From positions 1-64,000 of the forward strand of contig NZ_CP015698.1 of assembly GCF_002163715.1 (NCBI RefSeq): a DNA stretch of 64,000 nt, read 5' to 3'. This document shows positions 49,689 to 57,842 of the stretch, piece after piece; positions within the stretch are counted from its first letter, which is position 1, and every line of letters begins with the position of its first letter. Source of the DNA: Curvibacter sp. AEP1-3 (GTDB taxonomy: Bacteria; Pseudomonadota; Gammaproteobacteria; Burkholderiales; Burkholderiaceae_C). The position numbers and the translations under genes are program-made. Below the pieces are notes generated by a model. It had not been told where the DNA came from and made no database searches. It saw only the letters and a list, made by a program, of their open reading frames with translations.

Positions 49689-51158
49689 TTGAGCGTACCC
49701 GCCTCCACTGCAGAGAAGAAAATCATTCCTATCGTCGCATCACCGGACAAAGGGCCCATTGCCCCGCCACCCGGTGCCGACGAGGAGACGATTGCCCTGT
49801 ACGAAGCGCACAAGAAGATTTATCCGCGCAGCGTGTCGGGCTACTTCTCGAAGTGGCGGTGGGCGTTGGTCTTCCTGACCCAGTTGGTGTTTTATGGATT
49901 GCCATGGTTGGAGTGGGGGCAGCGCCAAGCGGTGCTGTTTGATCTCGGGGCTCGGCGGTTCTATATCTTCAACCTTGTGCTGTACCCGCAGGACTTTGTG
50001 TATCTCACCGGCATTCTGGTGATCTCCGCACTGTCCTTGTTTTTGTTTACGGCGGTAGCAGGGCGTTTGTGGTGCGGCTATGCCTGTCCGCAAACGGTGT
50101 ACACCGAAATTTTCCTTTGGTTGGAAAAGCTGGCGGAAGGAGACCGCTCTGCCCGCATGCGGCGTGACGCAGGTCCTTGGAATCTCGATAAGGTCTGGCG
50201 CAAAGCAGCCAAGCAGCTGATGTGGATTGCCGTTGGCTTGTGGACCGGATTCACGTTCGTGGGTTACTTCACACCCATCCACAGTCTGGGCGCTGAATTC
50301 ATGGCGTTGTCCATGGGCCCTTGGGAAACCTTCTGGGTGTTGTTCTACGGCTTTGCCACTTACGGCAATGCGGGCTACATGCGCGAGCAGGTCTGCAAAT
50401 ACATGTGTCCTTATGCGCGCTTCCAAAGCGCCATGTTTGACAAAGACACCTTGATCGTGACCTACGACCAGGAGCGCGGGGAGCCACGGGGTGCCCGCTC
50501 CAAAAAAGCCGACATCGCAACCTTGAATCTGGGCGCCTGTGTGGACTGCAGCTTGTGCGTGCAAGTCTGCCCGACCGGTATTGATATCCGCAAAGGCTTG
50601 CAATACGAATGTATTGGTTGTGGTGCTTGTGCCGATGTGTGTGACACCGTAATGGACAAAATGGGTTACACCCGTGGCTTGGTGAAATACTCTACACAGA
50701 ACGCCTTGAGTCAGCACTGGACCAATGCCCAAACCTTGCGTCATGTGCTTCGACCCCGTGTGCTGATCTACACCGGCATACTGCTGGCCGTGGTAATCGC
50801 GATGTTGACCAGTCTCTGGTTGCGCCCGCCATTCAAAGTGGATGTGGAGCGCGACCGCGGCACTTTGGCCCGCATTGTGTCGGGTGGTCGTCTGGAGAAT
50901 GTGTACCGCCTGCAAATCATGAACACCCGGGAAACTCCGCAAACCTATGAAGTCAGCGTTGATGGGCTCCCGGGGTTAACGGTGTCGACCGATGCCAGCA
51001 TGGAAGTCGGCCCTACCGAATCGCGCTGGATCGCCGTCCGTGTGCAGCTTCCCTACGAAGGTGCGGCTCCCGGTTCTCACCCCATCCATTTCACGGTGAA
51101 ATCGGCTCCCGCGTCTGCCGCAGTGACTGAAAAGTCCGTATTCATTGTTCCGCGTTAA
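49689..51158 (+). CDS. ccoG: Cbb3 oxidase accessory ferredoxin-like protein CcoG
   Basis: A 489-residue membrane protein of the FixG/RdxA family, proposed to reduce Cu(II) for oxidase assembly. It has five or so helices, the CxxxC-containing loops WCGYACPQTVYTE and CKYMCPYARFQ, and two ferredoxin-like clusters, CVDCSLCVQVCPTG and CIGCGACADVCD. The C-terminus has a periplasmic Ig-like domain. Translation begins at a TTG (49689) with AAAGGA 6 bases upstream, 27 bases after ccoP. Confidence 0.95.
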   Translation: MSVPASTAEKKIIPIVASPDKGPIAPPPGADEETIALYEAHKKIYPRSVSGYFSKWRWALVFLTQLVFYGLPWLEWGQRQAVLFDLGARRFYIFNLVLYPQDFVYLTGILVISALSLFLFTAVAGRLWCGYACPQTVYTEIFLWLEKLAEGDRSARMRRDAGPWNLDKVWRKAAKQLMWIAVGLWTGFTFVGYFTPIHSLGAEFMALSMGPWETFWVLFYGFATYGNAGYMREQVCKYMCPYARFQSAMFDKDTLIVTYDQERGEPRGARSKKADIATLNLGACVDCSLCVQVCPTGIDIRKGLQYECIGCGACADVCDTVMDKMGYTRGLVKYSTQNALSQHWTNAQTLRHVLRPRVLIYTGILLAVVIAMLTSLWLRPPFKVDVERDRGTLARIVSGGRLENVYRLQIMNTRETPQTYEVSVDGLPGLTVSTDASMEVGPTESRWIAVRVQLPYEGAAPGSHPIHFTVKSAPASAAVTEKSVFIVPR

Positions 51159-51170
51159 GAAAGACTGCTT

Positions 51171-51449
51171 ATGTCCAACCCTACAACTTCGTCCAACACA
51201 CCCGCACCCTGGTGGAAGTTCGGTCATGTGTGGCTGGTAGTCTCCGGTCCGCTCATCGTGGTGGTGGCGAGTTTCCTGACCTTCTATATTGCCGTGCGTG
51301 GCATGGACCCCATCGTCGATGAAAACTACTACCAGGCCGGCTTAGACATCAACAAGTCTTTGGCGGCCAAGCCTGAGAGCCTGGCCCCAGCCATGCAGGC
51401 GCGAAACCATGCAGCGACAGGGGTAGTGCCCACCACTGCACCGCGCTAA
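51171..51449 (+). CDS. ccoH: Short FixH-like protein
   Basis: A 92-residue protein with one membrane helix (about 20-42, VWLVVSGPLIVVVASFLTFY) and the FixH hallmark MDPIVDENYYQAGLDINKS. Typical FixH/CcoH proteins continue with a periplasmic domain to about 150 residues; here it ends after a short Ala/Pro-rich tail. The membrane part is the segment that contacts CcoN in other species. It lies 12 bases after ccoG. Confidence 0.85.
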   Translation: MSNPTTSSNTPAPWWKFGHVWLVVSGPLIVVVASFLTFYIAVRGMDPIVDENYYQAGLDINKSLAAKPESLAPAMQARNHAATGVVPTTAPR

Positions 51450-51471
51450 AGCGGATTTTCAGGAGCGATGT

Positions 51472-51708
51472 ATGCCGACAGGTAAATGGATGGCAGTCGT
51501 CTGGCCCGCTTTTCTGGCGGCCGGAGTACTGGAGATCGTGGTGTTTGCATTCATTGACCCGCACGATCTGCATTGGCACGATGCAGCGCTACCGCTTTCA
51601 CGCCAAGGGATTTACACCCTGGCGTTCTTCGTTTTCTGGGCGGTGACGCTGGCCTCCAGCGCCTTGACCGCCTTGCTCAATATGAGTGCCGCCGAGGTCA
51701 ACGACTAG
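51472..51708 (+). CDS. Small two-helix membrane protein at the end of the cco cluster
   Basis: A 78-residue protein that I cannot assign to a named family. It has two hydrophobic segments (about 7-28 and 47-70) joined by a His/Asp-rich loop (DPHDLHWHDAALP), which could bind a metal. An AGGAG ribosome site precedes the ATG, and it starts 22 bases after ccoH on the same strand, so it is co-transcribed with the oxidase assembly genes. A role in cbb3 assembly is inference. It is convergent with fnr. Confidence 0.75.
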   Translation: MPTGKWMAVVWPAFLAAGVLEIVVFAFIDPHDLHWHDAALPLSRQGIYTLAFFVFWAVTLASSALTALLNMSAAEVND

Positions 51709-51723
51709 GAGTTTGAGCCCCGC

Positions 51724-52524
51724 TCAGTTGCAGACCTTGGGGTTGACAATGTCCTTCAGGGCCTCTGTGTTCAAGATGCGCACATGGCGCTGCTTGACTT
51801 CCACAATGCCGTCTTCCACGAATTTGGAGAATGTGCGGCTCACGGTCTCAAGCTTCAGACCAAGGTAGCTTCCAATCTCTTCGCGGGTCATCCGCAACAC
51901 CAACTCGCTTTGCGAGAAGCCGCGGGCATGCAGGCGCTGAACCAGGTTCAGCAGAAACGCAGCCAGTCGCTCTTCGGCTCGCATGCTACCCAGAAGCAGC
52001 ATCACGCCGTTTTCACGCACGATTTCGCGGCTCATGATCTTGTGGACATGGCGCTGCAGCGAATTCACTTCCCGCGAGAGCTCTTCAATGCGGTCAAAGG
52101 GCATGACGCAGACTTCGGCATCTTCGAGGGCTACTGCATCGCACGTGTGGTGGTCGTTCACAATGCCATCGAGCCCCACGATTTCGCCGGCCATCTGGAA
52201 GCCGGTCACCTGGTCGCGGCCGTCTTCTGAAGCTACGCAAGTTTTGAAGAAGCCGGTGCGAATGGCAAACAGGCTGGTGAACTTTTCTCCGTTGCGGAAG
52301 AGGGTTGCTCCGCGTTTGATCTTTCGGCGGCTGGCCACTACGTCGTCAATCTTGTCCAGCTCTGCAGCGCTCAACCCCAAGGGCATGCACAGTTCGCGCA
52401 GGTTGCAGTTGGAGCAAGCCACTTTGATGGTGTGGGGGTTCAATGCCGCTGTGCCGACCGGCGTGATCGCGATGGACGTATGGTTGTCGAGAGACTTGGC
52501 GGTAGGTGTTGCGTGTTCAAGCAT
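51724..52524 (-). CDS. fnr: FNR-type oxygen-sensing transcriptional regulator
   Basis: CRP/FNR family activator with an oxygen-labile [4Fe-4S] cluster. Counting from 52524, the ligand cysteines are Cys37, Cys40, Cys46 (ACSNCNLRELC) and Cys139 (AEVCVMPF). The cyclic-nucleotide-like fold is followed by the dimer helix and a helix-turn-helix with the E-SR motif (LETVSRTFSKF) that recognises TTGAT half-sites. Two starts are possible. The ATG at 52563 has a fair ribosome site, but an FNR-dependent promoter (box 52575-52588, -10 CATAAT 52547-52552) puts the transcript start near 52540, downstream of it. The ATG at 52524 has AGGGGA 5 bases upstream and is preferred (266 residues). Confidence 0.93.
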   Translation of the reverse strand: MLEHATPTAKSLDNHTSIAITPVGTAALNPHTIKVACSNCNLRELCMPLGLSAAELDKIDDVVASRRKIKRGATLFRNGEKFTSLFAIRTGFFKTCVASEDGRDQVTGFQMAGEIVGLDGIVNDHHTCDAVALEDAEVCVMPFDRIEELSREVNSLQRHVHKIMSREIVRENGVMLLLGSMRAEERLAAFLLNLVQRLHARGFSQSELVLRMTREEIGSYLGLKLETVSRTFSKFVEDGIVEVKQRHVRILNTEALKDIVNPKVCN

Positions 52525-52533
52525 GGTGTTCCC

Positions 52534-52547
52534 CTGATGCAAGTCAA
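52534..52547 (-). promoter_or_regulatory. Imperfect FNR-like site at the fnr start
   Basis: On the minus strand TTGACTTGCATCAG, two bases off the consensus, 10 bases before the preferred ATG. At this place a bound FNR would block transcription, so it could mediate negative autoregulation. Confidence 0.35.
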
Positions 52548-52588
52548 TTATGGTCTCGGTCATCCTGAAACTCCTTGATGTAAATCAA
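52547..52588 (-). promoter_or_regulatory. FNR-dependent promoter of fnr, shared with hemN
   Basis: A perfect FNR box TTGATGTAAATCAA (52575-52588) with CATAAT (52547-52552) 32 bases from the box centre on the minus strand, the class II arrangement. On the plus side the box centre is 58 bases before the hemN ATG and probably serves that gene too, although no clear -10 is visible there. Confidence 0.7.
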
Positions 52589-52639
52589 GGAGCTTGGCGG
52601 GCGCTTCGGTCACAGTCTGTGCGCTAGCTTGGAGTATTC

Positions 52640-54040
52640 ATGAACGCAGCCATTGCATCCGCACCCATATCAGAACAATTATTGACCCGGTTTGATGTCT
52701 CCGGGCCGCGTTACACCTCGTACCCGACGGCAGATCGCTTTGTCGAGGCCTTCAGTGCGGACGATTACACCCAAGCCTTGCAGCAACGCCGGTCCGGGGC
52801 TGCTGCGCTGGCCTTGCCCTTGTCTCTCTACGTGCACATCCCATTTTGCGAATCGCTGTGCTACTACTGCGCTTGCAACAAGATTATCACCAAGCACCAT
52901 GACAAGGCAGCTACGTATTTGCGCTACCTGACCCGGGAAGTGGAGTTACACACGAAATTGATGGGAACAGGACAGTCCGTCAGCCAGTTGCACTTGGGTG
53001 GGGGCAGCCCCACCTTTTTGAGCGACGCTGAACTGCGGGAACTCATGGCGATGCTGCGCCGCAACTTCAGCTTTGCCGCCGGCGGTGAATATTCCATAGA
53101 GGTGGATCCTCGCACGGTTGATGCATCGCGCCTGGATACCTTGGCCGAGCTGGGTTTCAACCGACTGAGCTTCGGCGTGCAAGACTTTGACCCCGCAGTG
53201 CAGAAGGCTGTGCACCGCGTGCAGCCCGCCGAGCAGGTATTTGCCTTGGTCGAAGCGGCACGGGCTCGTGGATTTGAGTCCATCAATGTGGACCTGATAT
53301 ACGGCTTGCCCCGCCAAAGCCCCGAGTCCTTTGACCGTACCCTCGCACAAGTGAATGCCTTGCGCCCTGACCGCATTGCCCTCTATGCCTATGCGCATCT
53401 GCCGGAGCGCTTCAAGCCCCAACGGCGTATCGCCACAGTGGAGCTGCCCGGTGCCGCCTCCAAGGTGTCCATGTTGGCGCACTCACTGGCTTCCTTCATG
53501 GGGGCTGGCTATGTGTATGTGGGTATGGATCACTTTGCCTTGCCGGACGACTCGCTGGCCATCGCCAAACGTCAGGGGCGCTTGCACCGTAACTTCCAGG
53601 GCTACAGCACCCAGCCGGATTGCGACTTGATTGCCTTGGGGGTGTCTGCCATCGGCCGCATCGGTGCCACTTACAGCCAGAATGCCAAGACACTGGAAGA
53701 GTATTACGACTACCTCGACCAAGGGCGTTTCCCCATCGTGCGGGGTATGGCCGTTACGCGTGACGACCTGGTGCGCCGTGCGGTGATCATGGCGCTCATG
53801 TGCCAAGGCCAGCTGCAGTTTGAATCTATCAATCTTGCGTATCTGCTGGACTTCAAAACCTACTTTGCAGCTGAACTCAATACCTTGCGCGGTTTGGAAG
53901 AGCAGGGTCTGGTGACGCTGGATGACAACGGTATCCAAGTGACCAGCCAAGGGTGGTTCTTTGTACGCGCCGTCGCCATGGTGTTCGACCGCTATCTGCA
54001 AACCGACCGTACCCGCGCCCGCTTCTCCAAAATCATTTAA
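52640..54040 (+). CDS. hemN: Oxygen-independent coproporphyrinogen III oxidase
   Basis: Radical-SAM enzyme of heme synthesis used when oxygen is scarce. The 466-residue product has the cluster motif CESLCYYCACNK (C-x3-C-x2-C plus the HemN-specific extra Cys), VHIPFCESL, the SAM-site GGGSPTFLS and the C-terminal HemN domain. A GGAG ribosome site precedes the ATG. It is divergent from fnr over an FNR box, in line with anaerobic induction, and supplies heme for the adjacent cbb3 oxidase. Confidence 0.97.
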   Translation: MNAAIASAPISEQLLTRFDVSGPRYTSYPTADRFVEAFSADDYTQALQQRRSGAAALALPLSLYVHIPFCESLCYYCACNKIITKHHDKAATYLRYLTREVELHTKLMGTGQSVSQLHLGGGSPTFLSDAELRELMAMLRRNFSFAAGGEYSIEVDPRTVDASRLDTLAELGFNRLSFGVQDFDPAVQKAVHRVQPAEQVFALVEAARARGFESINVDLIYGLPRQSPESFDRTLAQVNALRPDRIALYAYAHLPERFKPQRRIATVELPGAASKVSMLAHSLASFMGAGYVYVGMDHFALPDDSLAIAKRQGRLHRNFQGYSTQPDCDLIALGVSAIGRIGATYSQNAKTLEEYYDYLDQGRFPIVRGMAVTRDDLVRRAVIMALMCQGQLQFESINLAYLLDFKTYFAAELNTLRGLEEQGLVTLDDNGIQVTSQGWFFVRAVAMVFDRYLQTDRTRARFSKII

Positions 54041-54049
54041 CCTGCCCGG

Positions 54050-54733
54050 ATGCAGTCGTCTCTGGCAGTTACCGCTTTGTTGATGGGCCTCGTGGGCGGG
54101 CCCCATTGTCTTGCCATGTGCGGGGCGGCTTGTGCAGGCATCGGGCAGGCCGCAGGCGCCAGAGGTACGACAGCCATGCTGAGTTTCCAAGCGGGCAGAG
54201 TCATAGGTTATGCAGCGCTGGGGGCACTTGCGGCTGCTTCGGTGCAAGGCTTGGGTTGGCTCACCGTGCAATCCACTGCGTTGCGGCCGGTCTGGTCCTT
54301 GTTGCACGTGGCGGCTACGGTTCTGGGGCTCGTCCTTCTGTTTACAGGCCAGCAACCTCTGTGGCTGCAAGCCGGTGCACGCAGCGTCTGGGCCCGCGTG
54401 CGCAAAGTCTCTGCGGGAAGTGCGCTTGCGGCTCCCATGGGCTTGGGCGTGGTGTGGTCCCTGCTGCCTTGCGGATTGCTGTATTCCGCCTTGCTACTGG
54501 CCTCCCTGTCAGGGGAACCGCTATCCGGCGCTGCGACCATGGCCCTTTTTGCGCTGGGGACCTCACTCACCATGATGGCAGGCCCCTGGCTCTGGTTACG
54601 GTTAGGTCTGTCGCGCATGGGGGATGGCACTTGGGGTATACGCCTAGCCGGAGCGGCCTTGGCAGTGGCCTCAACGTGGGCTTTGTGGATGGGATTGGTG
54701 CACAATAAAGCACCATGGTGTGCCGTCGTCTGA
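54050..54733 (+). CDS. SafE/TauE-like membrane protein (COG2836 type)
   Basis: A 227-residue protein with about six membrane helices and a conserved GGPHCLAMCGAACAG near the N-terminus, typical of the heavy-metal or cytochrome-biogenesis branch of the SafE family that is often encoded beside cco genes. SLLPCGLLYSALLLA marks the second repeat. It starts 9 bases after hemN and is presumably co-transcribed. A part in copper handling or cytochrome maturation is suggested by context, not shown. Confidence 0.85.
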   Translation: MQSSLAVTALLMGLVGGPHCLAMCGAACAGIGQAAGARGTTAMLSFQAGRVIGYAALGALAAASVQGLGWLTVQSTALRPVWSLLHVAATVLGLVLLFTGQQPLWLQAGARSVWARVRKVSAGSALAAPMGLGVVWSLLPCGLLYSALLLASLSGEPLSGAATMALFALGTSLTMMAGPWLWLRLGLSRMGDGTWGIRLAGAALAVASTWALWMGLVHNKAPWCAVV

Positions 54734-54739
54734 CACTGA

Positions 54740-55876
54740 ATGACATCGTCTTCAGGCGGCCCATCGCCCACGCAGACCCAAGGAAAGTCCGCCTGCATGC
54801 ACGACCCCGCCAACCTGGATGAGAAGCTACGGATTGAAGACCTGCGCAGCTTCAATATCCTGGATACGCCTGCCGAACAGGCCTATGACGATGTGGTCAG
54901 CTTGGCCTCGTTCATTTGCGACACCCCCATTGCCCTGATTTCGCTGGTAGATGAAGACCGGCAATGGTTCAAGGCCCGACTGGGCTTAAGCGCCATGGAA
55001 ACCCCACGTGGTCAGGCCTTTTGCGCCCATGCCATCGTAGATCCTGACCGGGTCATGGAAGTGCCTGATGCATTGCAGGACGCGCGCTTCGTCGATAACC
55101 CGCTAGTGACCGGAGACCCCGGTATCCGTTTTTATGCAGGCGCACCGCTGCTGACACCCTCCGGTGCCGCTCTTGGTACCGTTTGTGTGATTGACAAAGT
55201 GCCCCGCAAACTGACCGAGCGCCAATCAGAGGCCCTCCGGGCGCTCTCCCGTCAGGTGGTGCAGTTGCTGGCCTTGCGCCGCGCCAATGCAGAACTGGAG
55301 CTGGTAGCGAAAGCGCAAACACTGCGCCAGCAGCAACTTGAAAACCACCAGCGCCGCATCGAAGAGCTGAACCAGGATTTGCAGGAACAAACCCTTACTG
55401 ATCCACTCACGGCCCTGAAGAATCGTCGTGCCTTTGAAACGTTGCTGGCCAACGAGTTTGCGCGCTCCCAGCGTTCCAAATCGCCACTGTGTCTATTGAT
55501 GGTGGATGCGGATCACTTCAAGGCCTATAACGATGCATTTGGCCACGTGGCCGGAGATCAGGCTTTGATGTTTGTTTCGCTGGCCATCAAGAGCCAGGCT
55601 CGTGCCTATGACCATGTAGCCCGCTACGGTGGTGAGGAGTTTTGCGTCATCCTGCCCGATACCAAGCTCAACGAGGCGCTGGTGGTGGCTGAGCGCATTC
55701 GCGAATCCATCAAGAGCATCATTGGCCTGCGCCGGCCCATGACGGGTAGCATCGGTGTGGCGTATTCCGAAGGCGTCCCCAGCCCCAAGCGACTGGTGGA
55801 ACTTGCAGACCGTGCGATGTACCTCGCCAAGCAGGGCGGGCGTGACCGGGTGGAGATATTCCTCCCCCCTGTCTGA
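54740..55876 (+). CDS. GAF-GGDEF diguanylate cyclase
   Basis: A cytoplasmic protein of up to 378 residues: a GAF domain (about 35-185; DTPIALISLVDEDRQWFKAR, VCVIDK), a coiled coil (185-215) and a GGDEF domain (about 215-375) with DPLTALKNRRAFE and the active-site RYGGEEF. An RxxD inhibitory site (RAYD) lies five residues before GGEEF, so product feedback is expected. The ATG at 54740 has no ribosome site; the ATG at 54797 follows AAGGAAAG and may be the true start. It lies 6 bases after the SafE-like gene. Confidence 0.93.
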   Translation: MTSSSGGPSPTQTQGKSACMHDPANLDEKLRIEDLRSFNILDTPAEQAYDDVVSLASFICDTPIALISLVDEDRQWFKARLGLSAMETPRGQAFCAHAIVDPDRVMEVPDALQDARFVDNPLVTGDPGIRFYAGAPLLTPSGAALGTVCVIDKVPRKLTERQSEALRALSRQVVQLLALRRANAELELVAKAQTLRQQQLENHQRRIEELNQDLQEQTLTDPLTALKNRRAFETLLANEFARSQRSKSPLCLLMVDADHFKAYNDAFGHVAGDQALMFVSLAIKSQARAYDHVARYGGEEFCVILPDTKLNEALVVAERIRESIKSIIGLRRPMTGSIGVAYSEGVPSPKRLVELADRAMYLAKQGGRDRVEIFLPPV

Positions 55877-56000
55877 CGCCACAACAGGGGTGAAGCAGGG
55901 ACGGGGCGATAGCCCCATGTCCGCTGAAATACATCTGCCGCTGACCCTGTCTCTCTGTGTGTTTCGCGACAGCCTGTTTACGTCTGCAGCTTAAATTGAC

Positions 56001-56825
56001 TCAGAGCGGGCGGATGCTGCCTTTGAGGATGGCCGGGCTGTAATAGCGGAGGAAGGCCTTCCATACATCTCCCGATCGAGCAGCACGCTCCAATGCCTCC
56101 AGCAATGCCGCCCTGTCTTGCGGAGTGAGCGAACTGTTGGAAATGTAGACACCGCTGGTACCCCATGGCAGCTCGTCAAGCGGTTCAATGCGAAGACGAT
56201 CCAGTAAATCACGCACACGCTCGTCATCCTGCATGGCGCCGGCCAGTATGGTCGAAGCCATGATGGTTGCGTGTGCACTGCCGGCCTTGAGCAACCGAGC
56301 TACTGATATGGCGTCCACATCCATGATTAACCGCCCCTGCTTTGCAAGGGAGGTCACCAAATCCTGGTACGCAGGGCCGTAGTCAAAACCTCGCACCAAA
56401 GCCACTTTCAATGTGGAGTCATCCTGCAGCTCCCGCAGCGTCTTGATGGTTGCGCGGTTGGACGACAGAGACAAAAGAGTGGGGCGGTTTTGTACGAGAG
56501 CCACGAACGTGCCAAAAGCGTCGCGCTTTGGTGTCTTGCTGGCGGGTATCAGCAGGTCTGCACGACCAGTCTCAAACAACACTTCCAACCGCGCCCGAGG
56601 CACCTCATTGAAGGTGAAACTGCAGCCTTCTTTGTCGGTGAGGCTGCGCAAAAGTTCGGGGTAAATGCCACTGATGCTTTCCCCGTCGATGAGCACGCTC
56701 TGGCCGATCGGAGCCACCGGCACTTGAATCACCCGTGAGCACTTGGCATGGCTTGCTGATGCACCAGAAACCGCAAGACCCAGAATCAAAAGCAGTGCGC
56801 GCAGGTTGGGACCGAATCCAAGCAT
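56001..56825 (-). CDS. Periplasmic solute-binding protein, family 3-like
   Basis: A 274-residue protein with a signal peptide (ALLLILGLAVSGASASHA) and a type II periplasmic-binding fold (ISGIYPELLRSLTDKEGCSF, VPRARLEVLFETGRADLLIPAS). No permease or ATPase gene is adjacent, so it may be an orphan binding protein or a sensory one. The family's amino-acid pocket Arg and Asp cannot be placed with confidence. It is convergent with the diguanylate cyclase. Confidence 0.8.
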   Translation of the reverse strand: MLGFGPNLRALLLILGLAVSGASASHAKCSRVIQVPVAPIGQSVLIDGESISGIYPELLRSLTDKEGCSFTFNEVPRARLEVLFETGRADLLIPASKTPKRDAFGTFVALVQNRPTLLSLSSNRATIKTLRELQDDSTLKVALVRGFDYGPAYQDLVTSLAKQGRLIMDVDAISVARLLKAGSAHATIMASTILAGAMQDDERVRDLLDRLRIEPLDELPWGTSGVYISNSSLTPQDRAALLEALERAARSGDVWKAFLRYYSPAILKGSIRPL

Positions 56826-57086
56826 GACAAGAAGACTCCGAAGTATCTAAACGGGCTCACGAATTTGACGATTCCAGTTTATTCGAGCTAGCGAGGTTGT
56901 CGGTATTTCTAATTCACAAACAACTCCCACGAATGGGGCCACTGAGGGCAGTGAGCGAGCTGGAAGCTTGAAAAAGAGCAAGTGCATGTTTTCCGGTTGG
57001 ATCTTCTAGTGGGAATTTGTGCGATGACCTGAGGGGCTTTGTGTCTCGGGGTGATTCAGGCTTGCGTCGCCCTCTAAGATCCACGC

Positions 57087-57644
57087 ATGACAGAGGATGA
57101 TCTTGACCCGATCGAACGGTCCCGCGCCCAATGGCGCTGGCGGGGAGTGGACCGTCCCCCATTTGCTGAAACCCCTTCCGAGGGACAAATTTCTGTCTGG
57201 GACTTTCCGCGCCCACCAGAGCTTGTTCGGGAGATCCGTGAGGTGGTTGTGTACTGGGGGGATATAGAAGTGGCTCGCACAAGAGAGGCTTGGGCAGTCA
57301 GAGAGACCGCACACCCGCCAACCTATTACCTTCCCCTTTCTGCTGTTCATCGTTCGCTATTGCGCGAGGCTGGAGGAGGGTCTTTTTGCGAATGGAAAGG
57401 CCCTGCCGGATATTGGGATCTGGTTGAGGGAGGGCGTTGCTTGTCGAAGGTTGCTTGGAGCTACCCGCAACCGCTGGCTGGTGCGGAGCCCCTGGCAGAT
57501 TGCATCGCTTTTTACGCTCACGAACTGGCTTGCACAGTGGGCGGCGCCAAGGTGTCGGCACAACCCGGAGGTTTTTATGGCGGATGGATCACACCTGATT
57601 TAGCGGGGCCCTTCAAGGGCGAACCAGGCAGTAGCGGCTGGTAG
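57087..57644 (+). CDS. DUF427 domain protein
   Basis: A 185-residue soluble protein. The DUF427 hallmarks are VVVYWGDIEVARTREAW, ETAHPPTYYLPLSAV and SFCEWKGPAGYWDLV. The family is a small beta-fold of unknown function. The start follows a purine-poor region without a clear ribosome site. The upstream 260 bases (56826-57086) contain no gene that I can support. Confidence 0.88.
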   Translation: MTEDDLDPIERSRAQWRWRGVDRPPFAETPSEGQISVWDFPRPPELVREIREVVVYWGDIEVARTREAWAVRETAHPPTYYLPLSAVHRSLLREAGGGSFCEWKGPAGYWDLVEGGRCLSKVAWSYPQPLAGAEPLADCIAFYAHELACTVGGAKVSAQPGGFYGGWITPDLAGPFKGEPGSSGW

Positions 57645-57842
57645 TCGCGAAAGCTTAAAACCAGCCCTAGGTTTTTCCTGCAAAGGGAGCATTCCAGCAG
57701 CGGGTAGCCACCCCTTTCATCGTCGGGTTTGCATTGAAGTTAGATCGCGCAGAGAGGCTTTCAGGGCAAAGTTATAAACTGGCTTTTGGAGCCATGGCCC
57801 ACTATGGGCAAGCATTGCACTTGGTATTCGGCAGGGAGTTCT

